From contig NC_088306.1 of NCBI RefSeq assembly GCF_032854445.1, positions 25,017,764 through 25,081,763 on the forward strand: a stretch of 64,000 nucleotides of DNA, given 5' to 3'. The DNA comes from Liolophura sinensis. Taxonomy: Eukaryota; Mollusca; Polyplacophora; Chitonida; Chitonidae. This document shows positions 22,930-35,339 of this stretch, piece after piece; the stretch's first letter is position 1; each line of letters opens with the position of its first letter. The translations under genes were made by a program, and so were the position numbers. The notes under the pieces are model-generated. The model was not told the DNA's origin. It worked only from the letters and a program-made list of their open reading frames with translations, and made no database searches.

Positions 22930-24860
22930 AGCGAATCTTAATTAAATTAGAGATGGCCTACTTGGTTGAGAACATTTCTGGTGCTGACAAACGCCTTCTG
23001 GTTTTTCCCTTTTGCTTCGGAAACAAACGCTGTCCGTTGTAAGAGTCGCGCCTGGTGAAGGCGCCCTAATCTAATGTTTGCTTCGTAATTCGGCGGTCAA
23101 TCCACGCGAGTAGAAATTCTGCTTTGGTTAATGTAAGTGGAGCAGCCTTAATTTAATTAAATAGTATTAGACTTGATTAGATCAGCGAATCCCTTGTGTA
23201 GGCTCGCTGAAGTACGGCTGGCAATGGCGGTTTGATTAACGAACGTTAAGTCCTCCGCCACGTATGACATTTAATGGCTACTATCGAGCTCAGGTCTGGG
23301 AACCTTCATTTGCGTCTTTTCTGCAACCCTTTCTGTCACGCCTTTTCCAACTATGACCCTAACTTCTATACACCCAATCCCTCTACAAACAGCTCCCTCC
23401 CTCTTCCCTCTCCTAACCACCCGTTTTTGCAATGACCCCAACAGCCGTCAACAACAACCCGTTAGAGCATTACCTGTACCTGTTTCTTTCTCACCTGCGC
23501 GACTAAGTGTTTAACTACGTGTGTACTTTGAAAATTAGACTCCGGCACCGCTTGCTGATGGCAGAGTGGCACGAGGTGATGAGGCTAACACCGAAAGCCG
23601 CAGAGTAAGATAACTCTGCACGGTAACTTGATTAAAACAAGACGTCAGACGAACTCCCTCGGCGACTCTCCGATACACTATATTAACTGGGCGCCAAATT
23701 AGGAAGACCTCGCCGTGAACAAAAGTGTTCGACCAAACGAGGCGTTTTTCAAGCCTAGGCCCATTTCCAACCAAAACGCCGTCTTCACCAATGACATACT
23801 CCCGCGAGAGGCACACCAATTTAAGCGATGTTTCTTTCTTTGGAGTAAAAAAAATAGACCAAATTATAGTTAGGAGATCAACAGCTATGGTAAGGGCCTA
23901 ATTTGATGAAAGCTTTGTTTTCCACTCTATCATGCTCTCGACGGTGGAGAAGGGAACCTTGTCACAGTGTTAAGATCTCTTTTAATTTATACCGTTCACT
24001 GCCTCTTCAAACCTTATACCCCAAGAGCTCTTTATGTGGCCATTCAAGCGTGGGACTCGATTTGAGAGCCTGTGGATTAATCAGGTCTTTGTATAGGAGA
24101 TGAATATAACCTCTTATGTCGGGCCAAAGCAAGCAGAAAATCTAATTGAAAATTGTGGCCTATCCTTCTTGGCTTTGTCAAATGAAGCGAAGGGGGAAAG
24201 CTTTCCGACGTTTGTAGCGGAGAACATTGAAAAGAACAGGAGACCAGGCAGATATTACATTATAACACAATTACACATAATTCATATTTAGACAGCGAGA
24301 AGACATTTTGACATCTCCGTGGGATCACCAAAAGCCATCGTAGTTGTATTAGTGATTGTCATTTCCCCGATGTCCGCCGATTAATGCGACAGAAACAATT
24401 GCCAACAGTCCATTGTCCCAAAGACTATGTTCAAGAATCTGGCAATATCGCGGCGTGAAACAAAAGTTTAGTCGTTCGGTCGGATTCGCGCGTTGTGTGG
24501 TTTCAGTGGATTGTTTGCCTATAAAGGTCCTGGTTATAAGACGTTGGATCTATTTGTGCCTAATGCTATAATGCCTAACGCCATTAATGCTATGAGATGA
24601 AAAAATAACTACACTGCAAATCAAATAGCTGGCCGGCCTGTTGTTGGTGAGTGGCACGTTAATTCACTTATGGTCCTAAACCTTTTATTCAATTAAAACA
24701 CTCTGCGGCCACAAACTAGTTTAGCAAATCGAAATTATTTTAAAGGCCAATGGAAAACGTCTCAATTAAGGAATTTCTTCTAATAAATTATTAAACCCTA
24801 AGAAACTCGGAGTGCATTTCCCAGCCTCATCTGCTGATATATCCAGCTTCCACACGTTCT
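22930..24860. promoter_or_regulatory. Candidate distal regulatory region downstream of Shox
   Basis: Nearly 2 kb of complex sequence without SINEs and with many homeodomain-type cores: TTAATTTAATTAAATAG, GACTTGATTAGATC, GGTTTGATTAACG, CCGCCACGTATGACATTTAA, GCCGATTAATGCGAC and AAACAATTGCC. Open frames of 60-95 codons on both strands show no domain. The pattern resembles the intronic block at 12.65-13.75 kb. Enhancer identity is inference. Confidence 0.3.
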
Positions 24861-26579
24861 GTACGGCGCCAGAACTCCCCACTCCAAGCGTTGGCTAAAC
24901 TGTATATATATGTACATAACATTATATATCACTTTCTAACTTTTATGGAGTTGAATAGGTGTTCTTACTCAATTTTTGCTGCAAAGAACCTCGTTCTGAC
25001 GTTCATGGTGGTAAATTTCTTTGGAGCTACCTCAAATACATCAAATGCCTTCTATATTAGCGACGTCTAGTGAATTGCAACTAACATCACCGCATTGTTT
25101 ACCTAATCCTTCTTAAGCTATAGTGACAAGGAACGTGTAATTAGCTTTCATTTAAGCATGTATATGAACATTTAGAATAAAACCTTAATTGAGGTGGGCA
25201 TTTACAAATTTAATTATGATGGTTTTACTCTCTATCCTGCAGTTCTTTATTAATCATCTTTTCAGATGTATTTGCTCCATCAATGAAAATAAATCAATCA
25301 ATAAAATTCACATTGCAATTCACAAATAATTAAGTGGTATATATGTATGTATAATTTTTATTCTTACCTTCTGCTGTGGTGAAAGGTATAAGGAAAACAC
25401 GAAATAGCCTTCTCAATTCCTACATCGTTATATTCCAACTGCTGTTAACTTCAAACATTTGTTCTCACCAGGGATACCTGCCGGTGCTAGAGGTGTAAAA
25501 TGGTGTAATCATGGTGTAGTTTTACACTTCTGATATTCCGAATCCTTGCTGAGAACTAAGGTTTGAATTTGAAGCTTTCGATGGAATACAAGGATATAAA
25601 AACTTAGTTATTTTTCACTTAGCGATGTAAAACGACTTAACCATGCATACTGTTACTCAGTACAGCTTAATGTGATTTGAAGTACATCGCTGCATTTAGA
25701 ATAATACAACGATTTACACATTCACATATTTCTGTGTGTGTGCTTTTTTTTGTAAATATGCACACTTTGAATGTCGAAGAACATGCACTGGTCACATGAT
25801 CACGCTATCTTTGCAGCATAACATACATATTTATTCATACATTCATATATATCCTGCATGGGTGGGTAACATCCATATGTATACCCCGTGGGTTGGTAGG
25901 GCTAAAAAAACCGTTGATATATGTAGTACAAGAAGGAAATCAAATTAAATGCATTCCAATCACACCTAACAAAAAGACGAATGTCTTTTTTCTAATCCAG
26001 TGGGACCAGCGCGTGGGGATTGGGGTGCGGGCAAAACAGAAAGGGCTCATCCTTAACCCGAGTAAACGTGAGTATCCCTAACACCCCTCCTTCCCCATCA
26101 TCCCGACCAAAACAGGCCTAAGTAAAAATTTGCTTTAATCGAGCTTTACTTACACCTCATTTCTAAGCGGCATGTTGGGGTCCATTTTCTTCTATAGTCA
26201 TTTTCTCGAATTGTAAAAGTAGCATGCTCTATTTGGAAAACTCACTATGCTTTGCGTGTATCCCATGTACCCTATTGTGGGCATATTGGGTGAGTTTTTC
26301 CTATGGCAACCGTTCATCTTTATTTGCCAGTGATCTATTTATTTTAATAAGATTAACTCAAAAATCATAGATCAGGATAGAGCGAAATAAATCGATTAAC
26401 TTAAGTTTGTCGCTGAAAATGTTTTATATGATTAAACCGGCGTCTTGCTTCACAAAGGTTTGCAACTGATTTAGCTTCGACCAAGGCAACAATGACGTCT
26501 GGGTGTGTGGAGTAAACAGACGGTATACAAAGAGATATTAAACCGCCAGATAAGGTGGATCCCTGTGAATGATTAGCTA
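24861..26579. other. AT-rich non-coding sequence
   Basis: No gene or known repeat. Low-complexity pieces occur at 25730-25860 (ATACATATTTATTCATAC and similar). Confidence 0.5.
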
Positions 26580-27190
26580 CTTGAACCGTGTTTTTTAGTA
26601 AAGCATGACATCAAAAATTGCCAATTGCCCTCTGTTGCCCGGGCAGAGATTTCCGGAGATATATGTTCGACAACTCGCTCTATTGTTCACTTTCCCCCCT
26701 TCCTTGAGAGCTGCTAAAGAAATTTCTCTAGGTTATTGGCTTTCTGGGATTCTTCTAAATGATTCATTTCAAACCAACAATTCTCTGTTGACTTATTTCA
26801 GTCGCCGCATTCTCCCGAGTCACAAACGAGGTCTCGAAAGTCACGCGCTCGGCAATCGTCTGCTCGAAGAGTTGTCGTCTGCTCGTTACGGTTCGACCGG
26901 CTTATGTTCGTTTGGGGCCACTTTTTCGCCCCCAGAATTGACAAGTCCATTGGTAAATGTAAACAACGCTACGAGATAAGCGAGCAACGTTTAACCAGCT
27001 ACAACGTGGAATATTAACTTCTATTTGAGCTTTCCTCTGGCAAGAATAAAAGACCACAAGGATGTGTTACCAGAGGTCAAGTAATACAGACTGAGGTCAC
27101 CACACGTAGCGAGGGGTGCTAATGGCTGGAAGAATCCGAGCATTAATCACGCCTGCTGGCTCGAATCACCCCGACAGGAAATTACTCGGC
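26580..27190. promoter_or_regulatory. Candidate regulatory block
   Basis: Complex, GC-richer stretch that includes a 124-codon open frame (26605-26979) without recognisable motifs, CpG-containing TCGAAAG and CTCGAAGAG pieces, and GAGCATTAATCACGCCTG near 27140. It stands out from AT-rich neighbours. It could also be an unrecognised exon. Confidence 0.27.
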
Positions 27191-27854
27191 AAAATGATTT
27201 GTAGAAAATACCCTGGAGATGGGTATTTACACAAGTTAGTTTTATGTTCCGCAAAAGGGACAACTTTTCAGCCGTGTTATACCAGCTCCAGATTGAAATG
27301 TGCTGAAACGGCTCACATATTTTTTTTTATAAAACTCTTCCTACAGTATGCCCTTTTGGCTTAAGGCGTTTGTCACAAGGCATGGTTCAAACACCTTTTT
27401 GTAACATACAAATGAAATGTTTTATATAAGCACCCCACCCCCCTCCACACCCTCCCCGCCGGCCTCCTCCGTGATCCGCAATTTGAAAAAAAAAATACTG
27501 CAGCTATATATTTTCTCTTCGGCTTTTTGCCAGAAAGTTTGCCACATAAGTTAACTTTCCGAGACAAGTTGTCGGTTTCTTCTTTTACCCTAAAAGCTAT
27601 AATGTCTTAAATTTACAGGACATACTTTAATTTTCTAAATGATAGCATAAATACATTGTGCTATGGCTGCAAACTATTATGGTATATATAACAGACCTGG
27701 TCTGTTACTCCAGCAAAGAACCTCATACTTTTTTCGGTGTAATGTGCTGTCCATAGTATACTCGTAATATTTTGCTTTGGTAACATTATATTCCAGCATA
27801 AATTTTAGAATCTAAATCATGCACTCAAAATCCGACACATTCATGAAGAATATA
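27191..27854. other. Non-coding sequence
   Basis: Contains a C-rich tract at about 27431-27471 and A/T runs. No gene recognised. Confidence 0.5.
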
Positions 27855-27985
27855 ATTTGATTGATGTTTTACGCCTCACTCGAGGATATTTCACTTCCAT
27901 TACGACGGCCAGTATTATGGTCGGAGAAGGGGAAACCTACTGTCATCCGCAGGTTGCTGACAGACTTTCCCGACTACGAATGTCC
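27855..27985 (-). repeat. Family-1 SINE, 3' two-thirds
   Basis: Reverse copy: TTTGATTGATGTTTTACGCC, GGATATTTCACTTCCATTAC, GACGGCCAGTATTATGGTCG, then GTCATCCGCAGGTTGCTGAC. Confidence 0.8.
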
Positions 27986-28127
27986 TTTAAAGCACGGTTT
28001 GTTATAAAACGACCGCTTTATAATACACAAATAGAAAATGAACTTATTCCACCATCTTTTTCAATGTGTGATTTATAAACGAACCATGCATATTCAAAAA
28101 TCGTGAGCGCCTAAATCAGTTATTCGT

Positions 28128-28170
28128 TTTTATTTATTTGATTGGTGTTTTACGCTTCCCTCATGCATAT
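28128..28170 (-). repeat. Family-1 SINE tail fragment
   Basis: TATTTATTTGATTGGTGTTT then TACGCTTCCCTCATG: only the 3' terminus of the element on the reverse strand. Confidence 0.6.
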
Positions 28171-28740
28171 TACCTATATTACCCATTAACCCACCAATCA
28201 AATATTATCCGTATGATATATCTTACATACCATTACGTAAGTCAACTTGGGCATATGATATACTACCAAAAAATCTTAACCAAAAAGTGATCTCGCACAA
28301 TTTGGTAAAAGTGATAATATGGCGGTCTATGGATAGGGCGTCTTATGGCTACTGCACATGTATCGAGATGTTTCCGTACAAGAATACAATTTATGTAATA
28401 CGAAATCCGGCTTCCTAAACTGAATTTTCTTCAAAATGATAGGCCTGACAAGCAAACACAATCCTGTCTGTTGAATAACATGCAAATTTCGCTCTTAACT
28501 ACACCTTACTGGGAGATGGTGTAGATTCCTGTCCTTTAACTTTCATTACTCCGACTGGGGTCCAAGTCGATGTATATCATGTCACACGGGAATGTCAGGG
28601 ATTTAGGTTATGAGAATTTTATATTTACACAAGTATTTCCTAATGTAAATGTTAATATCGGAATCCAAAATGATGCAGAAAAGCAGCAGCCGATTTCTTA
28701 CTAGGTCCGATTGGTTCCCAGATGACGAACTTATCAATAA
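28171..28740. other. Non-coding sequence
   Basis: AT-rich, no gene, no recognised repeat. Confidence 0.5.
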
Positions 28741-28751
28741 CCCACAAACTT

Positions 28752-28990
28752 TTGATTTATTTATTTATTTGATTGGTGTTTTACGCCATACTCAAGAATA
28801 TTTCACTTATACGACGGAGGCCAACATTATGGTGGGTGGAAAGCGGGCAGATTGCTGTCAGACCTTCCCACGTACGGCCGGAGAGGAAGACAGCATGAGC
28901 TGGACTTGAACTCACAGCGACCGCATTGGTGAGAGACTCCTGGGTCATTACGCTGCGCTAGCGCGCTAACCAACTGAGCCACGGAGGCCC
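28752..28990 (-). repeat. Complete family-1 SINE with 11-bp target-site duplication
   Basis: Full reverse copy from the ATTTGATTGGTGTTTTACGC end at the left to the head GCCACGGAGGCCCC at the right. Compared with the 46.9-kb copy it lacks part of the central CCCGGGCTCTGCCCGG segment. The repeat CCCACAAACTT is present at 28741-28751 and 28991-29001. Confidence 0.92.
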
Positions 28991-29001
28991 CCCACAAACT
29001 T

Positions 29002-29388
29002 CTAATGCATTGATTATGCGGTTCTTGGTATATTTTCAACGAATCATCTGAAATCATGGCAACAATAGATCTCAAAGAGATTATTAATATTTTCATGTGA
29101 TGCAAAATCTGTGGACAAGTTTTGAGATATACTGTAAAAAAATTAAAACAATTTTAAACAATTTCTGGGACTACTGTATGGATTGTTTATGATAACAAAG
29201 CGTGAAAATATTGCTTTTGAATATACATAATACCGTCTCCATGATTGGAACAGTGTTTTTCCTTCAATACTTATTTCACTAATCAACAAATTGTAGACTC
29301 GATTTTCTGTATTTGGTAGAATTTGTTTGTAACATACATGAATATTGGCATGGTGATAGTTAATGGAATGATCTCTTGTTGAGTCTTG
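29002..29388. other. Non-coding sequence
   Basis: AT-rich; no gene or repeat recognised. Confidence 0.5.
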
Positions 29389-29520
29389 ATTCATTTGTTC
29401 AACGCCGTGCTCAGTTAAGAATATTTCACTTTCATAAAGGTGATCAGTTTTATGAGTGGAGGGAACTAAGCGAAACTACTGACCGTCATCAGGTAAGCTA
29501 CCTGACAAACCTCTTGGCTC
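29389..29520 (-). repeat. Degraded family-1 SINE
   Basis: TTCAACGCCGTGCTCAGTTA, AGAATATTTCACTTTCATAA and GACCGTCATCAGGTAAGCTA keep the order of the 3' and central domains on the reverse strand. Confidence 0.6.
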
Positions 29521-29924
29521 ATTTGTAAAGGGCCTGAAAGTAGCAGTGAACCATCACCTAATGCATCTTAGCCGTGTATCAAGGCCCTTTTTTGTCTCGA
29601 ATGCACAAAATTTACATCGTGTTTTCATATTTAAGCAACTGCGCTGTGATGGCCCGAGGGGATATGGATCGTCCACTTCATCAGCCGAAAACACGGTTTC
29701 ATGTCTGACTTTCTAAATTTCCCACTTTGGCAATCAGTGTCAGGGAAAATTATAAGTTCTAGTGCGTGAATCCACTATCAGAATCCCTATAGCCGATTTA
29801 GCGAATCAGACTTCGTGGACATCTATGTTGGTATGACGCTGCCTCACTAAAATACCATGTCCTACACAGATACATCCTACACATTTGCTCACACCTGGCT
29901 GACCAATGCCTGGCCTTACCAAAG

Positions 29925-30020
29925 TCAGTCAACAACCTGCGGATGGTCGTGTGTTTCCCCCGGATATAGGTTAAATATTCTTCAGTGCGGCGTAAAACAC
30001 AAATGAAATAATAAAATAAA
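29925..30020 (+). repeat. Family-1 SINE fragment with internal deletion
   Basis: CAACAACCTGCGGATGGTCG and TGTTTCCCCCGGAT are followed directly by AAATATTCTTCAGTGCGGCG and TAAAACACAAATGAAATAAT. The segment between the central and 3' domains is missing. Confidence 0.7.
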
Positions 30021-30153
30021 TATACCACATTTTAGCTGACATGATCTGAAGTAAAGCTTATAGACCTATCAAGCCCGTCCGCAGTTCGGTCATTCGAATT
30101 ATTACTTCCGCATTTTGGCAAGTAAATTTAGGTGCCAACTCCAGTTTGACTAT

Positions 30154-30365
30154 CGCAGCGTAACCAATACGGTCGCTGTGAGTTCAAGTACAGCTCATGC
30201 TGGCTTCCTCTCCTGCCGTACGTGGGAAGGTCTTCCAGCAATCTACGGATGGTCGTGGGTTTCCCCCGGGCTCTGCCCGGCTTCCTCCCACCATAATGCT
30301 GGCCTCCGTCGTATAAGTGAATTATTCTTGAGTATGGCGTAAAACACCAATAAAAAGAAATAAAT
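30154..30365 (+). repeat. Family-1 SINE lacking the A-box region
   Basis: Starts CGCAGCGTAACCAATACGGT, with the A-box half of the head absent and about 18 bases before CCAAT missing, then runs almost perfectly to AAAACACCAATAAAAAGAAA. Confidence 0.88.
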
Positions 30366-30553
30366 AAAAAGAAATTTTCAAACAGAGCTGTTTTCTAACT
30401 GGCACTATGTAATTTTTAAGCTCTCCCTTTCTGACCTTGAATACAAATCATCCGACGATCCGTTAGCAGTTTGTATTAAAGCCTTAACAAGTCAAGCAGT
30501 TATAAGTGTCCGTCATGGGACCAGCGCTGGGCCTCTCTGTTTTGGTTGAGCAC

Positions 30554-30892
30554 AAAAGCGAGTGAGTGAGTGCTTGGGGTTTAACGTCGTACTTAACAAT
30601 TTTTCAGTCACATGACGACGAAGGAATCCTTAGAGTGCATGTAATGTGCCTCCTTGTTGCAGGACGGATTTCCACCACTCTTTTATCTAGTGCTGCTTCA
30701 GTGAGACGCCTTACCGAAGGCAAGTAAGCTGCCCCCCCCCCCCCCCACCCCCCCCCTCGAGCCATTATACCGATACGGGTCAACCGTCGTTGCGCTATCC
30801 CATGCTGAAGGCCAAGCGAAGAAGGTACAACTCCCTCTTTTAAGGTTTTAGGTGTGACTCGACCCAGGATTGGACCCGGTATCTTCCACTCT
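30554..30892 (-). repeat. tRNA-derived SINE, family 2, with an expanded C-tract
   Basis: Closely matches 21579-21925 from AGTGAGTGCTTGGGGTTTAA through GAAGGAATCCTTAGAGT to CGACCCAGGATTGGACCCGG. The A-box end of the head is missing at its right edge. An interrupted poly-C tract (30732-30756) replaces a short CGCCCCGC segment. Confidence 0.85.
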
Positions 30893-31470
30893 CGAGGTTG
30901 AGCACAAAAAGAGAAGTAAAGAAGCATGCTTTTCTTAATTTAGCTTGCATATTTTTGCCTAAACACGGGACAGGTATAAGGTTTAGTTTTAACAAACATT
31001 TGACGAAAATGAAAAATTTACCAGAGAAAAGAGTTTGTACGTCTGCCAAACCTAGAAAATGCCTAACTTGAAATTTTTTTTCTCGTCAATATGCCTATTC
31101 ACATCGACAGGGATTTTTGTTGGTGTTTTTCTTTTTTTTTTCTTCGTCTTGTTTGTAGAGTAATAGACCTGGAAATGGGAGTGCCTTCCATATTATTGGC
31201 GATTGCATCTTTATTTTGCTAAAATTTAAAGAAATAATCTTGGATCCATTTATATTTTTAATTTACACAATATATTTATTTTCTATGGAAACTCGTTAGT
31301 CTCGGTTAATGTTTTCTCCATGGTGCCATCATATTATTCCAGTTTCTCTTATGTAACTTGAATACATATCGAAATCATCTAAACATAGTATTCCATGCAT
31401 TTTCTACTGGACGAGAAAGCAACAGACAAAGGAGCGCGTCTTCATGGATACATGCAAGCACTCATTGAAA
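30893..31470. other. AT-rich non-coding sequence
   Basis: T-runs near 31120-31140; no gene or repeat family recognised. Confidence 0.5.
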
Positions 31471-32280
31471 TTCCCCTGCTGATATAGCTTTGGAGAGCTT
31501 TTCGTAATGGAAATAAATAGCGGAGAATTTAACGCCCACAGCAATATCCGGTGTGTATGGCCAATTTGTGGGAGCTGATGAAAGAAACGAGCTTAAATTC
31601 CCGCCCATTACATGAGTATATTGAGGGTAATTGGAAGATAATAAGGGAATTGATCTGCCGTTGTTGGCTCGATTCCTCTCTAAGAGATTGTAAATGACAA
31701 GAGGATTTCCATGGGTAGTTCCCCTATCACTGCTTATTTGCCCGCCATTCGCTCTAATTCGACAAATAATGCGCGCAGTTCCGTTAATTTTTTAGGTAAT
31801 CAGAATTACCGATTTTCCTTTGAGATCTCTACCTCGAACTCTAGGGGGTTTCCCCCGGCTCGCTTTATACGCGCATGCCCGGTACGCATGGAGTCCCCGG
31901 TTCCCGACCCCGTAGACGGGAAGGCTTAAGACTTGGGCCTGTCATTTACGCCGTAATCTACCTGTCATCCATCCCGGCACCCCTCGGGGGGCCTGCTGTA
32001 ACCTTAATGACACGAATTAGAATCATAAGATTGGGAAATAAAATGAGAAATAATATCTGAAGAGACGAGCCAGGATGGTGCGTCAGATGAGCATGAGTGT
32101 CTACAGGGGGAGGAATGGCGACAAGAAACTGCGACACGTTAAATACCTACCCTGTTGTCCAACCCGTCTCTAAAGCCCAGGGTCCGTGGGGGATTTCAAA
32201 TTTAACTCTTCCTGAAAATGGCTCAGGAAGTATCGAACTAGCCCCTAGTGGTACATAGCTAACTGCTCATTAGATTCCCA
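31471..32280. promoter_or_regulatory. Candidate distal regulatory block
   Basis: Complex repeat-free sequence with homeodomain-type cores (GGGTAATTGGAAG, GCTCTAATTCGAC, TCCGTTAATTTTTTAGGTAA, GAATTAGAATCATAAG) and a GC-rich, CpG-dense patch at about 31830-32000. No domain is seen in overlapping short frames. Function is inferred from composition only. Confidence 0.3.
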
Positions 32281-32516
32281 TATAAATTCTGTCAAGAAAA
32301 TTGGGCACCTTTCACCAAACGAGACCGCTTTGATCGTCGTTTCCAGCTTTCGTTTCGTTTTATATTCCGATATTTTTTATATTATTGTTTGAACCCCAAG
32401 TCGAGCACGTTATATGTATATATATCACTCTCCACTCACATCTTTATACAGATTTGTGTTGTATATTGTACCAGCATAGTAGGAATGTTATACTTGTAAC
32501 TCCATTGGCCATGCAT

Positions 32517-32655
32517 GGCAGGTCTGCCAGCAACCAACAGATGGTGGTGGGTTTCCCCCGGGCTGTGCCCGGTTTCTTCCCACCACAATGCTGGCTGCCG
32601 TCGTATAAGAGGAATATTCTTGAGTACGGCGTGAAATACCAATCAAATAAATAAA
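32517..32655 (+). repeat. Family-1 SINE, 5'-truncated
   Basis: Begins at GGCAGGTCTGCCAGCAACCA and continues through TTTCCCCCGGGCTGTGCCCG to ATACCAATCAAATAAATAAA. TAACTCCAT occurs just after it (32656-32664) and about 20 bases before it (32497-32505), a likely target-site duplication with some filler. Confidence 0.85.
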
Positions 32656-32664
32656 TAACTCCAT

Positions 32665-33860
32665 AATGCAAACATGAACACGACGCTTGCCATGCAGAGG
32701 TACGCATCTAAAGTTAAAGATTTAACGTCCAACTTAGTAGGCGAACTACAGTATCAAAGTTACCTAAGTATGGCGAGAAGAAAACGCCTAATCAGTGTTT
32801 GTTAGCAATAACAACAAATGTACCAAGTCGAGCTATATGTCGATGATTGGTTATCCAGCCAGCTGAAAGATGATGAGTTGAACGATACTCTTGCAATTCG
32901 AGCCCTTTAATTTGCTATCGCGGTAGTTTATTGTTATTATCAAAGCCGGCTCAAAAAGGCGTGAGTTCGAATCGACCTCTCACTAGATCGGGTTCCAGTT
33001 TGCTTGCAGAGGTTTTTCTTCAAAATCATTCGAAGAAATACACGCAGGCCTCTCTGTTTTTGATTAGTGTCACAAAATAACTTCCACACCTAATCGTATA
33101 TATCTGTGAAACAGGTCAATGAAAAGAAGAGAGAAAATACAGGCCACGTAAATAGGATTCCATATGTACATATTCATATATTTTATTATCAGCAAGTTTT
33201 GCACAATAAAAGACCAGATAGAACATCATTTTACAGACACTCATTGGAATTGGTAAAACAAATAAATACAAAATAGGGGCGAGTATCTGTCCTTAACATT
33301 GGCAATCAGTCTACATTGACGATGATTGGGTATGTGTCTGCATGGTTAATTAAGAAATTACCTGTTGAACTTAGATCCCAAGAAACAATAATATAGGGTT
33401 CATCATACGATATAAAAGACTACAGCATAGAGAGTAAAATACGAGCAGCTTGGAAATATTTAATCTTGGATTAAGGCGGAGAAGCGAGAGCTGGATTCGA
33501 ACATGCGGCTTTGCCAGATAGACACAAGTAGGTAGATACCCTCACAGTACGTTTTAAGTATTGGACCACATCTTCTATACCGGTACAAGGCAAATCTGTC
33601 GCCGGTACTGTCGAACTGCATGGTCCTGGCTACATTATAAAAAGAAAGGAATTTAAAAGAAAAAAAAAAGAATAAAATCATAATGGCTATATGTATGCTA
33701 GTTATCTTGTCTTATGCATGTATACATGTATGTGAGAACGTAATACCATGCAAATCTTGCAATAAAAGCGTTTACATGTACTTTTGTATAATCTTGGATT
33801 TAGAACAAATCGAATTAAAAAAAAAGACTTTGTGTGAATAAAAGAGCTTGACATTTTTTC
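32665..33860. other. Non-coding sequence with a tRNA-like relic
   Basis: 32955-32975 contains GTGAGTTCGAATCGACCTCT, a B-box-like string within a worn, unclassified tRNA-derived repeat. 33486-33500 (GCTGGATTCGAACATG) is similar in reverse. No protein gene recognised. Confidence 0.45.
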
Positions 33861-34400
33861 TTAGAACAGGTGATTAGACGTCATTTTGACGTTAAATAAT
33901 GAAATCTTCTCTTCGCCATACACGTCGAGCTTTGCTGTTCCTAAGAGCACGGTCATTACCATGATGGCTCTATGGTATAATATCGGTAATAAACTTCACT
34001 AATATCAGACCATCCGGGTAGTCTATTAGATAAACCGTAGGGAATAAAACGAGCCGTTTGATTGGGCGGTTAATCATTGTGCGCGGCAAGATTATCGATT
34101 GGAACCATCTGTGGGCGCGATTACATCCCGGCGTCTAGGCCACGCCCACTTCGCACGAGACACTCGCTCGCTGATGTCGTCGAGTCTTAATGACCGTAAA
34201 TACCGGGTTCTCCGCGCGGTGTAAACGGACACAACCGATTCCAAACTGTCCTCGTGGGATGAAAGTCAAGTCAAATATGGCTCCCGGAAGAAAACAGATT
34301 CTGAATGGCAGAATTAATGACCGGAGTGTCAACTCGCGCAGGAATTTTGGCATCATTTGAACACTGGACGAAGATTAATGAAATGATATTTTATTCATAG
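33861..34400. promoter_or_regulatory. Candidate distal regulatory block
   Basis: Dense in transcription-factor-like strings: AACAGGTGATTAGACGTCAT, TTTGATTGGGCGGTTAATCA, GATTATCGATTGG, AGGCCACGCCCACTTCGC. It is GC-richer than its AT-rich neighbours and carries no known repeat. Inference only. Confidence 0.32.
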
Positions 34401-35339
34401 TGGTAATATTTCAACAGACCACCCCAATTCGGTGTGAACCCCTGGGGTTCCGGTTTTGGGTAGTGATTTCACGTTCGTATGATTCTATATTAGGCCTCCA
34501 CAAAGGTTGATAAATCTCAAAGGCAGTCCTGTTTGATTTCATAAATTTATGACTTTGCAATTTCGTATAAACCCGATATAGCGAATTTATGTACACCCTG
34601 CCAAAATGAGCCTGTTAAAAAGTTGTTTTATTTTTCACAGAAACAACGGCAAATGATATAAAAGTAGGTATTCCAAAGCGGCGTGGAAAACATAATAGTC
34701 ATCCTTTTCTGATATATTTGGTATAACTCTACAAGTTAACATTTAACCTAAAATTAGCTGAAACAGTTGCACTCTCGGATTGTACAAATTACTCTTATGT
34801 AATTGGTTAAAATAAATAACATGGCGGCGTCATCGAAATTCTTTCCTTTTTTTAGCATACTTTGAACTGCGTTATCTCAGCTATGTAACATCACAGAAAT
34901 AAAATGTTGCCGATACGCTTTTTAAACTTAATGTGTTGTTTTCTTTTCAGCTTTTGTTTCGTCAAATTATATTTTATGGTATTTTATGATTTTATGCCCA
35001 TTATTAAAGACATAATTCGTTACTTTGTAAAAATGGATTTACGTGAAATCATATGTGGATGCATAGTGTCACTAACCTAAATTCTATGTCCCTATTAACA
35101 ATGCAACATGGGACAAATTTATCTGTGTATACTCTGGCCCATAGGCTATTTGCATAAATCTGTAGATAAATTTATTATATTTGTTTGTAATTAATTCAGT
35201 GGATAAAAATTAAAATTGAAGGAGGCATTTTAGACATAGTTCTCTGACTCATTTCAGTTCGAAAAAACATAAAAAATCATTATTATTATTTTTTCTTTTT
35301 CTTTGCAAGTTGGAAGGACATGACAATTTTATTCTGAAG
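34401..35339. other. AT-rich non-coding sequence before the satellite
   Basis: No gene or repeat family recognised. Confidence 0.5.

Noticed and set aside
23535-23819. 94-codon minus-strand frame
   Set aside because: No motif, and it lies in a block better explained as non-coding regulatory sequence.
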